From Planctomycetaceae bacterium (GTDB lineage Bacteria; Planctomycetota; Planctomycetia; Planctomycetales; Planctomycetaceae), in NCBI GenBank assembly GCA_017795105.1, contig CP051247.1, positions 2,852,001 through 2,916,000 of the forward strand: a DNA stretch of 64,000 nucleotides, in the 5' to 3' direction. This document shows positions 34,178 to 42,202 of the stretch, one piece after another (the first letter of the stretch is position 1; each line of letters starts with the position of its first letter). Under the pieces are notes generated by a model, which had not been told where the DNA came from, searched no databases, and was given only the letters and a program-made list of their open reading frames with translations. The position numbers and the translations under genes were made by a program.

Positions 34178-34308
34178 CGCGAAGTGCCCTCTCTCACTCA
34201 CGATCAAACATCCCACGAATCACTTTCTTCGATCAGCGGGACTCGCTTCCGCCCACATCTGTATCCCTCGCACCAACCACGTCACATTCATCGATATCAG
34301 GGTCACAT

Positions 34309-35076
34309 TTACTCGTTGAAGTACATCCAGTCGTTAACAGGTTCGAGAAAACGACGATACTCGTACTCGTCATAGTTCTGCTTCGGGAAGTACAGCATCT
34401 CGTCCCAGTTGATAACTCCGCGCGGTGTTGCAACTCTGAGCACCCATCGGTTGCCACAGTATTCCTTCTCGTAGGCTTCACCCGTGTAGAGATCATACTC
34501 GGGATAAGCACTCATGCCCGTCGTCGGGACTTCCGCAATGAACCGCGGCACCAGATCTTCCAGGGAATCAGGCGGACGACCGTGCTGAGCTTCATAGCTC
34601 TTAATGGCTTCGATCAGCGTCTGGCTGCGTCCCGTGAATTCCTCGAGTCCCGCCTGTCGAATCGACTTCGCATAACGGGCACTCCAGATCCCTCCCATCA
34701 AAGCAGCGAGGGCTGCCAGCAATAAGAGAAGTGACCAGCCTCGCGCCTCTTTGACGAAGAGTCCGGCAAAGACGAACGGGATCGACACCAGACAGACAAG
34801 CATACTCGCCGCAAAGATCATTGAGCCGAGGTCGTAAAGCTCACCCCCATGCGGGGACATCGCCAGCCACTCCATGGCCGTCGGAGTCACAATTGCTCCG
34901 AGCACAACGAGTACGCTCAGAGTGCCGAGAACGTACGACAAACGACTCGTTCTTTTCTCACCGTCCGATGGCGGCGGCGTCTTGTCCCGGAGTTCGCGAA
35001 AAAACGAGAGGCCACACGCGAATCCAATCGCCAGGAGAACAATAAACGGCATGAGTACACTGACCATGTCTCCCAT
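34309..35076 (-). CDS. Hypothetical multi-pass membrane protein with pseudopilin-like tail
   Basis: 255 aa. Four hydrophobic helices in the first 130 residues ('VLMPFIVLLAIGFACGLSFF', 'YVLGTLSVLVVLGAIVTP', 'SMIFAASMLVCLVSIPFVFAG', 'LLLLLAALAALMGGIW'). The C-terminal part ('LIEAIKSYEAQHGRPPDSL', 'YPEYDLYTG') resembles the soluble domain of type II pseudopilins of the GspG type, in which a short helix is followed by a processed-substrate-like loop. It could be a membrane-anchored relative, but function is unknown. Confidence 0.6.
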   Translation of the reverse strand: MGDMVSVLMPFIVLLAIGFACGLSFFRELRDKTPPPSDGEKRTSRLSYVLGTLSVLVVLGAIVTPTAMEWLAMSPHGGELYDLGSMIFAASMLVCLVSIPFVFAGLFVKEARGWSLLLLLAALAALMGGIWSARYAKSIRQAGLEEFTGRSQTLIEAIKSYEAQHGRPPDSLEDLVPRFIAEVPTTGMSAYPEYDLYTGEAYEKEYCGNRWVLRVATPRGVINWDEMLYFPKQNYDEYEYRRFLEPVNDWMYFNE

Positions 35077-35105
35077 CGTTCAATCTCCTTCGGTCACGGG
35101 GTGCT

Positions 35106-35128
35106 ATGCCCACGCTTGCCGTGGGCAT
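35106..35128. repeat. Family F palindrome
   Basis: ATGCCCACG-CTTGC-CGTGGGCAT, a perfect 9-bp stem with a 5-base loop, between two minus-strand genes. Confidence 0.75.
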
Positions 35129-35147
35129 GCTTCCTCATCACTCTCTG

Positions 35148-35825
35148 CTACTTATTTGCTTCCGCGCTCCACACGGCGACATTCCGGAACTGCGCCCCTT
35201 CGCCCCGGGCAACGAATCCGATGCGGCCTTTGCGATCCTCGAATCGTTCGTGCTCGGCTTCCAGAACATGGTCATCGATCCGTGCGACCCACTTGTCGCC
35301 GCAGACTTCGATGGTGATCGTGTGCCAGGCGTTCGGATCGATCTGCACCGGGATCCGCTTCAGTTCTTCGCGGCGGGTTTCCTTGGCGATCCCGCTCATC
35401 TTCTGAATCCAGATCGCGGACGGCGTGATCTGCACGCGGCCGAGGTGATGATTCGGGCTGTGCGTATCGCGGCACACAAACCCGATCTGCGGCGAGGGTC
35501 CAAGTTTGAACTCGCCGGTGATGATCACATCACTCTGATCGGTGACGAACTCGCACACCGCCTCATGTCCATTCGGCCGCTTCTCACTCGGCCCCTCCTG
35601 CACCGCGTAGGCGGCTCCATCGACCACGCTCCACTCGCCAATCCCGCCACGCCAGCCGGTCGCACCGGGCTTCCCCTTCGGCCCGAACGCCTCCGGCTGA
35701 GTGAAGGAGTCGAAAATCAACAGATCGACCGGCTTGCAGATCGTCGTCTGCGGCGACTCCGGGTCAGCGGCCCGAGCAATCGGAGAAAGACACAGCACAG
35801 CGGCGAGCAGAACAACGTGTTTCAT
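35148..35825 (-). CDS. Secreted LamG/DUF1080-like beta-sandwich protein
   Basis: 225 aa. Signal peptide 'VVLLAAVLCLSPIARA'. The body follows the 3-keto-disaccharide hydrolase (DUF1080)/concanavalin-like pattern: 'GEWSVVDGAAYAV', 'SDVIITGEFKLGPSPQIGFV', 'WHTITIEVCGDKWVARIDDH' and 'GRIGFVARGEGAQFRNVAVW'. Proteins of this type are very numerous in planctomycetes and act on or bind glycans. Catalytic residues cannot be assigned by eye. It probably works outside the cytoplasm together with other polysaccharide-active proteins. Confidence 0.82.
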   Translation of the reverse strand: MKHVVLLAAVLCLSPIARAADPESPQTTICKPVDLLIFDSFTQPEAFGPKGKPGATGWRGGIGEWSVVDGAAYAVQEGPSEKRPNGHEAVCEFVTDQSDVIITGEFKLGPSPQIGFVCRDTHSPNHHLGRVQITPSAIWIQKMSGIAKETRREELKRIPVQIDPNAWHTITIEVCGDKWVARIDDHVLEAEHERFEDRKGRIGFVARGEGAQFRNVAVWSAEANK

Positions 35826-35980
35826 GGGAGGAATCCAGATGGTTGAAGCGGAAGCGGAAATTCAGCCTCGAATATATCCCGTTCCGATTTCCTGGGCTAT
35901 CGACGAATTCCCGACGATTTTCCTGAACCTTATTTCGCGACGCCCGTTCTCTCTCTAGCACTTCTTACGGGATCACATTC

Positions 35981-36514
35981 ATGGACAGTTTCGACGTCGT
36001 TGACGCCTGCGACAGCGGATTCACTCACACGCTGCCCCGCCTGCTGATCAAGCTGGGGATTCTCTACTGCGTTGTCACCTTCTGGTGCTGGAATGAGTTG
36101 CGGTTTCAAGCCGCCGGTATCGAACTCCCCGCTGAGATCGAGGCGACGACCACCTATCACCGTAGCAATGGGAACCACAATTACGTGCGGTATCACTACC
36201 GCAATCCGGAAACCGGCAATACGATGACTCACACCACAAACATTCGGGGGCCGAAGGCTCCGCAGACGGGCTCGGCGACCATTGAATTTCTGGGAGGATC
36301 GGTCCCGCAAAGCCGGTTACTTGTCGAACGACGCCCGTGGGTGGTCTCCTTCTTCGTCTGGTTCAACGTCGCAATCGCCTCGGTCATCGTCGGAACACTC
36401 GGCTACGTCATCTGGGATTACCATCGCATTCCAGACGGCCACCTCTCCCCCAAAGAACGAGCCCTGGCCCGATTCCACCGAAGACGCCGAGCCAAACAGG
36501 CCTGGAAGGTCTGA
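35981..36514 (+). CDS. DUF3592-like membrane protein
   Basis: 177 aa. The layout is helix - extracytoplasmic loop - helix: first helix about 22-42 ('LIKLGILYCVVTFWCW'), a beta-rich loop rich in Tyr, His and Thr ('TTTYHRSNGNHNYVRYHYRN'), second helix about 122-145 ('FFVWFNVAIASVIVGTLGYVIW') and a strongly basic tail ('RFHRRRRAKQAW'). This matches DUF3592 proteins, whose function is unknown. Length and topology support a real gene. Confidence 0.7.
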   Translation: MDSFDVVDACDSGFTHTLPRLLIKLGILYCVVTFWCWNELRFQAAGIELPAEIEATTTYHRSNGNHNYVRYHYRNPETGNTMTHTTNIRGPKAPQTGSATIEFLGGSVPQSRLLVERRPWVVSFFVWFNVAIASVIVGTLGYVIWDYHRIPDGHLSPKERALARFHRRRRAKQAWKV

Positions 36515-36569
36515 ACGCCTCCGCACTACCGACCAACACTCGCGTTGACTCACCAACCTGAGCGTGTGC

Positions 36570-36634
36570 CACTGGCTCAGCCAGTGCCTGTCAACAACTG
36601 TCAAGTTCGAACATCCCACTGGCAAAGCCAGTGG
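36570..36634. repeat. Family C palindrome pair
   Basis: Two inverted hairpins, CACTGGCT-C-AGCCAGTG (36570-36586) and CCACTGGC-AAA-GCCAGTGG (36616-36634), with GTGCCACTGGC flanks in opposite orientation. The region 36515-36667 holds nothing else. Confidence 0.8.
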
Positions 36635-36667
36635 CACCCTGCCGGCAATCCACCTGAGTAGAGTTCG

Positions 36668-37423
36668 TCAAGATTCCGACTCACGGCGACCATTCCCGGC
36701 TCCAACCGGATCTCCCTGATCGGCTCGGGCTTCCGGGCCGTACCATAAGCCGAGGCCTTCCCGACTCCGGAACGATTCGGGGCCGCGAAAGACGAGTCTC
36801 AGCAGCAGCGGCAACAGTTCGCCGAAGGACATCGTCCGAATCTTCCGGTTCGATGTCAGGACCTTCTCACGGGGAATGACGAAGCGGCCGCGCCGTTTGA
36901 GAGCTTTGACGAAGGCGACATCTTCAGCGGCGAAGTATCGCTCGGGGAATCCCCCGACGGCTGCGAACGCGTCCCGGCTGCAGAACATGCACGCTCCGCC
37001 GCAGACCGGCAACATCCGCCCGATCGTGTTGCCGAGCCAGAGCAGCACGTGAGCCCACCGCGGAATCGAGCCGGCGTAGCCGAAGTGACAGCCGCCGCCA
37101 ACCGCTCCCTGTTCAATCGCCTTCACCCCGGCTCGAATGGCCGCCGCGTTGACCTGCGTGTCGGCATCGATGAAGAACAGCACGTCCCCCTGAGCCACCC
37201 GACCACCGGCGTTGCGTGTCGCGGCAATATGTCGATGCTCCACATCGAGCACCCGCACATTGAACCGCCGGGCAATCTCGCCGGTCGCGTCAGTCGAGGC
37301 ATCGTTAACGACGATCACCTCATACGGCTGCCCGACCTCTTCAGCAGAAGCCATCAGCGTCTCCAGCGTCCCCGCCAGACACGCCTCCTCGTTATGAGCA
37401 GGTATCACGAACGAAATCATCAC
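36668..37423 (-). CDS. Family 2 glycosyltransferase
   Basis: 251 aa. GT-A fold: 'ISFVIPAHNEEACLAGTLETL' at the N-terminus, 'EVIVVNDASTDATGEI', the DxD motif 'FFIDADTQV' and 'GGFPERYFAAEDVAFVKALKRRG' as the acceptor-side ED motif. A hydrophobic segment (about 127-145) may associate with the membrane. Transfers a sugar from a nucleotide donor; donor and acceptor are unknown. The charged C-terminal tail is unusual but short. Confidence 0.88.
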   Translation of the reverse strand: MMISFVIPAHNEEACLAGTLETLMASAEEVGQPYEVIVVNDASTDATGEIARRFNVRVLDVEHRHIAATRNAGGRVAQGDVLFFIDADTQVNAAAIRAGVKAIEQGAVGGGCHFGYAGSIPRWAHVLLWLGNTIGRMLPVCGGACMFCSRDAFAAVGGFPERYFAAEDVAFVKALKRRGRFVIPREKVLTSNRKIRTMSFGELLPLLLRLVFRGPESFRSREGLGLWYGPEARADQGDPVGAGNGRRESES

Positions 37424-37500
37424 ACCCAGTTTCCGTTCATGACGACGAGCGGGACCGAAGAAAACACATCTCCTTCAGCATAGCCGGAACTCCGCGACAG

Positions 37501-37617
37501 GGTAGCCCCGGTTGATTCAACCGGGTTAGCGAAGCCACAGGACGTCGTGCTCTGAGCGGCCCGTCGAAACCTCTTGCCGACTGCGTCGGCCCCGGTAGCG
37601 GAGCAACCGGGGCTACC
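37501..37617. repeat. Family D palindrome pair
   Basis: Copy 1 (37501-37530) reads GGTAGCCCCGGTTGATTCAA then CCGGGTTAGC, with a CCCGGTTGA/TCAACCGGG stem. Copy 2 (37588-37617) is its inverted relative, GGTAGCCCCGGTTGCTCCGC then TACCGGGGCC on the minus strand. Confidence 0.75.
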
Positions 37618-37644
37618 TTTGGAAGAATACACATCATCGTGTGC

Positions 37645-37706
37645 CACTGGCTCCGCCAGTGCTTCAGTCGAACGATGAGGAACGAACTGCACTGGCAGAG
37701 CCAGTG
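37645..37706. repeat. Family C palindrome pair
   Basis: CACTGGC-TCC-GCCAGTG (37645-37661) and CACTGGC-AGA-GCCAGTG (37690-37706) are inverted relative to each other by their flanks. They are adjacent to the family D pair. Confidence 0.8.
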
Positions 37707-37718
37707 CCACCCGGCACA

Positions 37719-38714
37719 TCACTTCCACTCGCACCGGTCCCAGCAGGCTTCGACCTTTTCTCCCCAGTTGCCGTACCAGGCGTAGCCGTTGCGGCGTTCG
37801 GGTTCGATCTCGGCGATGTTATACCGGATCACTCCGTCCCGGCCGCTGAAGATCGGACGGTTCGTATCGAGCTCATAAAAGCGAGCCCAGATCGGCTTGG
37901 CGGACTTGTCTTTGATCACCTTCAGATCGCCATCAACTTTTTCGAGACGAACGCCGGTGATCTGCGAATCCCGAAACCATTCGACAGCCTCCCGCACGGC
38001 TCGCTGCACGTCGTCCGACGGCTCGTCCAGACTCATCAGAAAGCAGGCGATGCCGACACTTTCGAACCCACTCAACGAAGGATGCTCGTACACCCGAGCC
38101 CCAGCTGGAGCGAGGGAGTCTCTATCGTGCTGAGCACACCAGACGGTCAGCCGGCCGTCGATCCGCACCTGACAGTTCACGATGCACTCCACGCCCCGGT
38201 CCACTGCAGCGCCTGCCTGATTACGCAGCTCGGCCTGCACGAACGCATAGAGTTTGTCCTCGTGCACTTCCCGTAGAAACGTCATCAGCCCGATCATCGT
38301 GTCATCGTTGAAGGTGATGTGCTGAGCATACCCCCGCGGCTCGGGACTCTGCGGCCACCCGCCGTTCTCGTACTGAGCCTGGAGAATGCACCGCAACCCC
38401 TTCAGAAACGCCTCCCGGGCCGCCGCATTATCGGTCGCCGCCAACGCCCGAGCCAGCAGCCGGAGTTCATTGACGGTCGCCCGATTGTCGAACGTCCCCT
38501 GCAGCTTCGCGGGATCGCCCTGATACGCCTCCGCCGAATTATCCCGATTCTTCGGCCACGCCCCGTTCGCATCTTGCCACGAAATCACATTCGCGACGCG
38601 CTCGCGACCGACATCGGACCGAAACCACTCAGCGGGTTTCTTGAGATCGTCTTTGGGTGCAGCATGGGCGAGGACGGGAAAAGCAAGAAGAAGCGCGACC
38701 AACCAGCGAGACAT
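37719..38714 (-). CDS. Secreted pectate lyase, PL10 family
   Basis: 331 aa. Signal peptide 'MSRWLVALLLAFPVLAHA'. The sequence is of the PL10 type, with an alpha/alpha fold: 'ISWQDANGAWPKNRDN', 'GTFDNRATVNELRLLA', 'ILQAQYENGGWPQ', 'ITFNDDTMIGLMTFL' and the C-terminal 'RFYELDTNRPIFSGRDG' followed by 'RRNGYAWYG'. The Arg in 'SGRDG' is the catalytic base in characterised members and the acidic residues bind calcium. It cleaves polygalacturonate by beta-elimination. The stop lies 12 bases from the family C repeats. Confidence 0.93.
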   Translation of the reverse strand: MSRWLVALLLAFPVLAHAAPKDDLKKPAEWFRSDVGRERVANVISWQDANGAWPKNRDNSAEAYQGDPAKLQGTFDNRATVNELRLLARALAATDNAAAREAFLKGLRCILQAQYENGGWPQSPEPRGYAQHITFNDDTMIGLMTFLREVHEDKLYAFVQAELRNQAGAAVDRGVECIVNCQVRIDGRLTVWCAQHDRDSLAPAGARVYEHPSLSGFESVGIACFLMSLDEPSDDVQRAVREAVEWFRDSQITGVRLEKVDGDLKVIKDKSAKPIWARFYELDTNRPIFSGRDGVIRYNIAEIEPERRNGYAWYGNWGEKVEACWDRCEWK

Positions 38715-38888
38715 AATTCACTCTCCGATGAGAACGAGTCGTTGCCCAACGTGCGTCAGTAATCTTTGACGCCGGATGTCCATCAGCTTATCGCTTTCCT
38801 GACGGTGTGTCGCGTCGCGATGCAGCGTGGGCCGGGAGGTTTGTACTGGGAAGCTTGTCGTCCTCCCATCGTCAACGCCCGGCTGCTT

Positions 38889-38926
38889 GTGACTGCGTCA
38901 CCCGGAAGTAAACTTCCGGGCCATCC
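38889..38926 (-). repeat. Family B repeat, copy with altered stems
   Basis: On the minus strand: GGATGG, then stem 1 CCCGGAAGT-TT-ACTTCCGGG, then stem 2 TGAC-GCA-GTCA. Both stems are changed at paired positions compared with the copy at 39494-39532. Confidence 0.8.
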
Positions 38927-38959
38927 TTTCATTCACCCGAAGAGCGGCACGCAATCTCT

Positions 38960-39424
38960 CTACTCTCCCAATCTCTTCCAGACTCGAAAATCGAAATCAT
39001 ACGGGCATCCGAGCACGATATGATTTCCATCGGGAGAGAATGTCGCAGCGGCCCAGTCGCCTGAGAAGTTTTCGAATGGTGAGAACCACCGGCGATGGTC
39101 TTGTTCCCAAACGGAGATCTCCTGTTGGTTCGTATCGAGCCTCAGCTCCTCCCCCTGGGGGCTTTGCCTGATTGGCTTGCCGGGATAGAGGCCGACCATG
39201 TTCCATAATTCTCCATCGTATTCGGCGAGGCCGGTTTCTGGATCGAAACAGTCGTATTCGAAGTAATCGAGGTCCGTGGAAACGGTGACAGATTCGTTCA
39301 ACTGAATCAGATGCATACCTTCATAAGAGGCCACGAGCACGCGATCCCCTATTGGAACGGAGAAGACGAGCAGCCGTTCACAGAACTGTGGAATTTCGAG
39401 TTGTTGCCAGTACTTTCCAGTCAC
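38960..39424 (-). CDS. Hypothetical WD40-like protein
   Basis: 154 aa. The C-terminal end ('WAAATFSPDGNHIVLGCP', 'FRVWKRL') resembles one WD40/YVTN-type beta-propeller blade; the rest ('YEGMHLIQLNES', 'AEYDGELWNMVGLY') could be further degenerate blades. It is too short for a full propeller, so it may be a remnant or a small member of a propeller family. No signal peptide is visible. Flanked on both sides by family B repeats. Confidence 0.5.
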   Translation of the reverse strand: MTGKYWQQLEIPQFCERLLVFSVPIGDRVLVASYEGMHLIQLNESVTVSTDLDYFEYDCFDPETGLAEYDGELWNMVGLYPGKPIRQSPQGEELRLDTNQQEISVWEQDHRRWFSPFENFSGDWAAATFSPDGNHIVLGCPYDFDFRVWKRLGE

Positions 39425-39493
39425 CTATGTTTCTCTCCTGCGAGGTCTGACACTGCACAAAGGGATTGGTTACGCACGGTTTTCGATTGAACG

Positions 39494-39532
39494 GGATGGC
39501 CCAGACGTGCACGTCTGGGTTGCGGAGCAACA
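39494..39532 (+). repeat. Family B repeat, complete copy
   Basis: GGATGG, stem 1 CCCAGACGTGCACGTCTGGG (39500-39519, a perfect 20-base palindrome), then stem 2 TTGC-GGA-GCAA (39520-39530). Confidence 0.85.
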
Positions 39533-39619
39533 GGAAGCGGGTGTGGAACGTGTTCCGTTCGTGCGGCTCCCCGACTAGAGTCATCCCCTGAATCATTTCA
39601 CCCTGGTCAACGGCCTCTT

Positions 39620-39656
39620 GTGACTGCGTCACCCCGACGCAAGTGTCTGGGCCAAC
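39620..39656 (-). repeat. Family B repeat next to the ACP-like gene
   Basis: On the minus strand: GGTTGG, a bulged stem 1 (CCCAGAC...GTCGGG) and stem 2 TGAC-GCA-GTCA. It is inverted relative to the copy at 39494 and begins only 20 bases beyond the ACP-like gene stop. Confidence 0.75.
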
Positions 39657-39675
39657 CTTTACTTTATCAACACGG

Positions 39676-40461
39676 TCATCCGCAGCGGAGGTCTTCGTAG
39701 AATCTCGTTTGAGGTTCAATGTGGTTTGCGGGTTCGTTGAGTGTTTCTGCGACTGTCTGCACAACCAGTTGCCAGATCTGATTCGGGTCGGTCGGGATTG
39801 GGGTGAGTCGGTTTGACGGGTGATAAGGTGGGCGGACTCGACGGACGATGTCGGCGACGGTGCTGCAGCCGGGAGGGAACGTCGTGACCAGCGGACGGGT
39901 GCCGAGGTAAAGCAGGCAGCCGATGATCACTCCCATCGAGACCGCCAGGGCAAAGCCGTTCATCCCGCCCCCGGCAACCAGCAGAACAGCAGCCGTGAGG
40001 AAGACGACGAGCGAGACACTCAGCAGGCCGGTGCGAAGGGAATCGGCCAGCACGAGCGGCGGCAATGGAAGTTGCAGGCGTTGCTGCAGTTCTCGCCAGA
40101 GGAGAATGCGCTGGTTTTGCGGAAGCAGATCTTCAAGATGCGAACTCGGACGAACCGCTTTCCGTTCGACAGACACGAGCGAAACGATCGCGTTGCGAAT
40201 ATTCAGGAAGGGCGGAATGGTTGGGCAGCCGCCCGTTGTCTCCGCCGCCAGTCGCTGCTGGTCAAGCTTCTCCAGCACGACTCCATAAAGGTCGCCGACC
40301 GTGCGGATCTCGGCTCCGGCTTCGTCGTCGATTTCGATCTGAAACAGATCTTCAATCTCCATGATGACTTCGACGTAATCGAGCCCCACCTGCTTCTCCC
40401 AATCGTTGCCGGCCGGTTCGCGATAACACCTTGAGAATTCGCGCCTTGCACACCACCTCAA
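39676..40461 (-). CDS. ACP-like membrane protein, apparently circularly permuted or truncated
   Basis: 261 aa; the only upstream start is a TTG at 40461 (in-frame stop just before it), so the N-terminus is uncertain. Residues about 20-66 read like the second half of an acyl carrier protein ('GLDYVEVIMEIEDLFQIEI', 'AEIRTVGDLYGVV'), with Gly26 where the phosphopantetheine Ser should be. Residues 85-145 plus 198-210 form another ACP-like domain ('IRNAIVSLVS', 'LEDLLP', 'CSTVADIVRRV') interrupted by a two-helix membrane hairpin (145-190). Residues 226-261 are an ACP first half ending at 'RFYEDLRCG', exactly where the N-terminal half begins. A family B repeat abuts the stop. Function unknown; carrier function is unlikely without the Ser. 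Confidence 0.6.
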   Translation of the reverse strand: MRWCARREFSRCYREPAGNDWEKQVGLDYVEVIMEIEDLFQIEIDDEAGAEIRTVGDLYGVVLEKLDQQRLAAETTGGCPTIPPFLNIRNAIVSLVSVERKAVRPSSHLEDLLPQNQRILLWRELQQRLQLPLPPLVLADSLRTGLLSVSLVVFLTAAVLLVAGGGMNGFALAVSMGVIIGCLLYLGTRPLVTTFPPGCSTVADIVRRVRPPYHPSNRLTPIPTDPNQIWQLVVQTVAETLNEPANHIEPQTRFYEDLRCG

Positions 40462-40573
40462 AGTTGTACACTCAGGATAGGATGGTTCTCAAACCTTGAA
40501 GAGTCGGGGACCGCTCCCCTCACTGACCGAGAAGGATCTCTCCCGACGAATCTGAAGGAAGGAACGTGCTGGA

Positions 40574-41197
40574 ATGGCTGCGAATCCGAAGTACCGTAAG
40601 CTCGATAAGAATGAAGCAGCCGTGCTGCTGGTCGATCATCAGTCCGGACTGTGTAACCTGGTAGCCGACTTCTCGCCGGATGAGTTCAAGAACAACGTGC
40701 TGGCCCTCGCCGATCTGGCGAAGTATTTCAAGCTGCCCACGATCCTGACAACGAGCTTCGAAGACGGTCCGAACGGGCCGCTGGTACCGGAGCTCAAAGA
40801 GAAGTTCCCGGAGGCGCCTTACATTGCCCGGCCGGGACAGATCAATGCCTGGGACAACGAAGACTTCGTGAAAGCGGTGAAAGAAACGGGGCGCAAACAG
40901 CTGATCGTCGCCGGCGTGGTGACGGAAGTCTGCGTGGCATTTCCGGTTCTCTCGGCCATCGAAGAAGGTTTCGAGGTCTTCGTCGTCGCCGACGCCTCGG
41001 GCACCTTCAACACAACGACCCGCGAGGCGGCATGGTCGCGGATGGAACAGGCGGGTGCTCAGTTGATGACCTGGTTTGCCGTCGCCGGAGAACTGCATCG
41101 CGACTGGCGAAACGATATTGAAGGACTGGGAACACTGTTCGCCAATCATCTGCCGGCCTATCGCAATCTGATGACCAGCTATAGCGCGAAGTCGTAA
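40574..41197 (+). CDS. Isochorismatase-family hydrolase (YcaC-like)
   Basis: 207 aa. Cysteine-hydrolase fold: Asp21 ('LLVDHQSG'), the segment 'ARPGQINAWDNEDFVKAV' and the nucleophile Cys120 in 'VVTEVCVAFPVL', preceded by the family cis-peptide region. The sequence is very close to E. coli YcaC in the middle block, whose substrate is unknown. The N-terminus is compact and ATG 40574 is the natural start. It converges with the KAS III operon, whose last stop lies 70 bases away. Confidence 0.93.
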   Translation: MAANPKYRKLDKNEAAVLLVDHQSGLCNLVADFSPDEFKNNVLALADLAKYFKLPTILTTSFEDGPNGPLVPELKEKFPEAPYIARPGQINAWDNEDFVKAVKETGRKQLIVAGVVTEVCVAFPVLSAIEEGFEVFVVADASGTFNTTTREAAWSRMEQAGAQLMTWFAVAGELHRDWRNDIEGLGTLFANHLPAYRNLMTSYSAKS

Positions 41198-41267
41198 TGA
41201 CTCTGCTGCTCAAGCGAAGACCGAATGCCAGGGATGGGTTCGAGTTTCCGCAGGGGCAACATTCCGC

Positions 41268-42188
41268 TCAGGAGTCTGCCGCGGACTGTTCCGTTTCGTT
41301 GGGGAAGTTGGTCACGGCCTGCTTTTTCATTCTGCGAAGGAGCCCATGCATCGCTTCGGCGTCGTGACCATGCAACATCAGGCGGAACGCCGTCGATAGA
41401 ATGGAGTCGGGAATCATCGGATGTCGGTTGTTGACGAGTGCCGACATCTCTGGCTTGCCGAGGACACGGGCCAGATACAGAGCGATTGTCTGGTCGAGTT
41501 GCAGGGAATTGCTGGCGCGCCAGAAATCGGAATCGGTCAGGAACAGCGCATACATCGGCGTGTACACTTCGAGAGCCGTGCTGAGATCGATGAAGTTGTG
41601 CCAGCGATTCGGCAGCTTGTTGATGTCGATTCCGAAACCGTCTTCCGAGATGCAATCGAACGTCAACTGATCAGCGGCGACGATTTCCTGCTGATGCGAA
41701 TTCAGCTGATCGTTGAGCTCGATCACGAAGTTGTAGATGTTGAGATCGTGGATCAGGAACGTGTCGTCGATCAGATCTTCCAGCGTTTTCGGTTTGAGCG
41801 GCTTCGTGGAACTGATGCTGATTCCGGGAACGTTCGTCTCAATGAACTTCAGGTTTTCACTGCCGATGTTGAAGTGTCTGAGAATCAGATAGTTGGCTTC
41901 CGGCGTGACGAACCACTTCAGTCCGTAGTAAATCATGTGGTGCAACAGCCAGCTGGAGTTGGGCCAGTACGGACTGATCACCTTGAAGAGTTTGACAAAC
42001 GCCAGTGCCAGACGCGACAGCGGCATCAGAATCGGGAACACGAATCGCCGACTCCACGATGCTGTCGTCTTCAGCAGAGCCTTCTTGACGCTGTCGTCGA
42101 GATAGCTGTTGCTGTCGAGATAGAGTGCGAGCCAGGGATTGGGATTATCGGCTCGATTCTGCCGAGCTTCCAGGAGCACAGGTTCCAC
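41268..42188 (-). CDS. Unrecognised protein, third gene of the KAS III operon
   Basis: 306 aa. I do not recognise the family. It is mostly helical by composition, with amphipathic or hydrophobic stretches at about 48-68 ('FVFPILMPLSRLALAFVKLF') and 78-108 ('SSWLLHHMIYYGLKWF'), a His-containing segment 'LILRHFNIGSENLKF' and a Gln/His stretch 'LNSHQQEIVAADQLT'. No signal peptide. It starts 14 bases after the diiron-type gene and must be part of the same operon, so a role in the same pathway is likely. The pairing with KAS III is the best clue to its job. Confidence 0.8.
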   Translation of the reverse strand: MEPVLLEARQNRADNPNPWLALYLDSNSYLDDSVKKALLKTTASWSRRFVFPILMPLSRLALAFVKLFKVISPYWPNSSWLLHHMIYYGLKWFVTPEANYLILRHFNIGSENLKFIETNVPGISISSTKPLKPKTLEDLIDDTFLIHDLNIYNFVIELNDQLNSHQQEIVAADQLTFDCISEDGFGIDINKLPNRWHNFIDLSTALEVYTPMYALFLTDSDFWRASNSLQLDQTIALYLARVLGKPEMSALVNNRHPMIPDSILSTAFRLMLHGHDAEAMHGLLRRMKKQAVTNFPNETEQSAADS

Positions 42189-42202
42189 GATGCAGGTCCT
42201 TT

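Noticed and set aside
39378..39764. Minus-strand ORF of 128 codons between the WD40-like and ACP-like genes
   Set aside because: Its sequence is a translation of two family B repeats; a similar peptide is produced by the copy at 23.3 kb.
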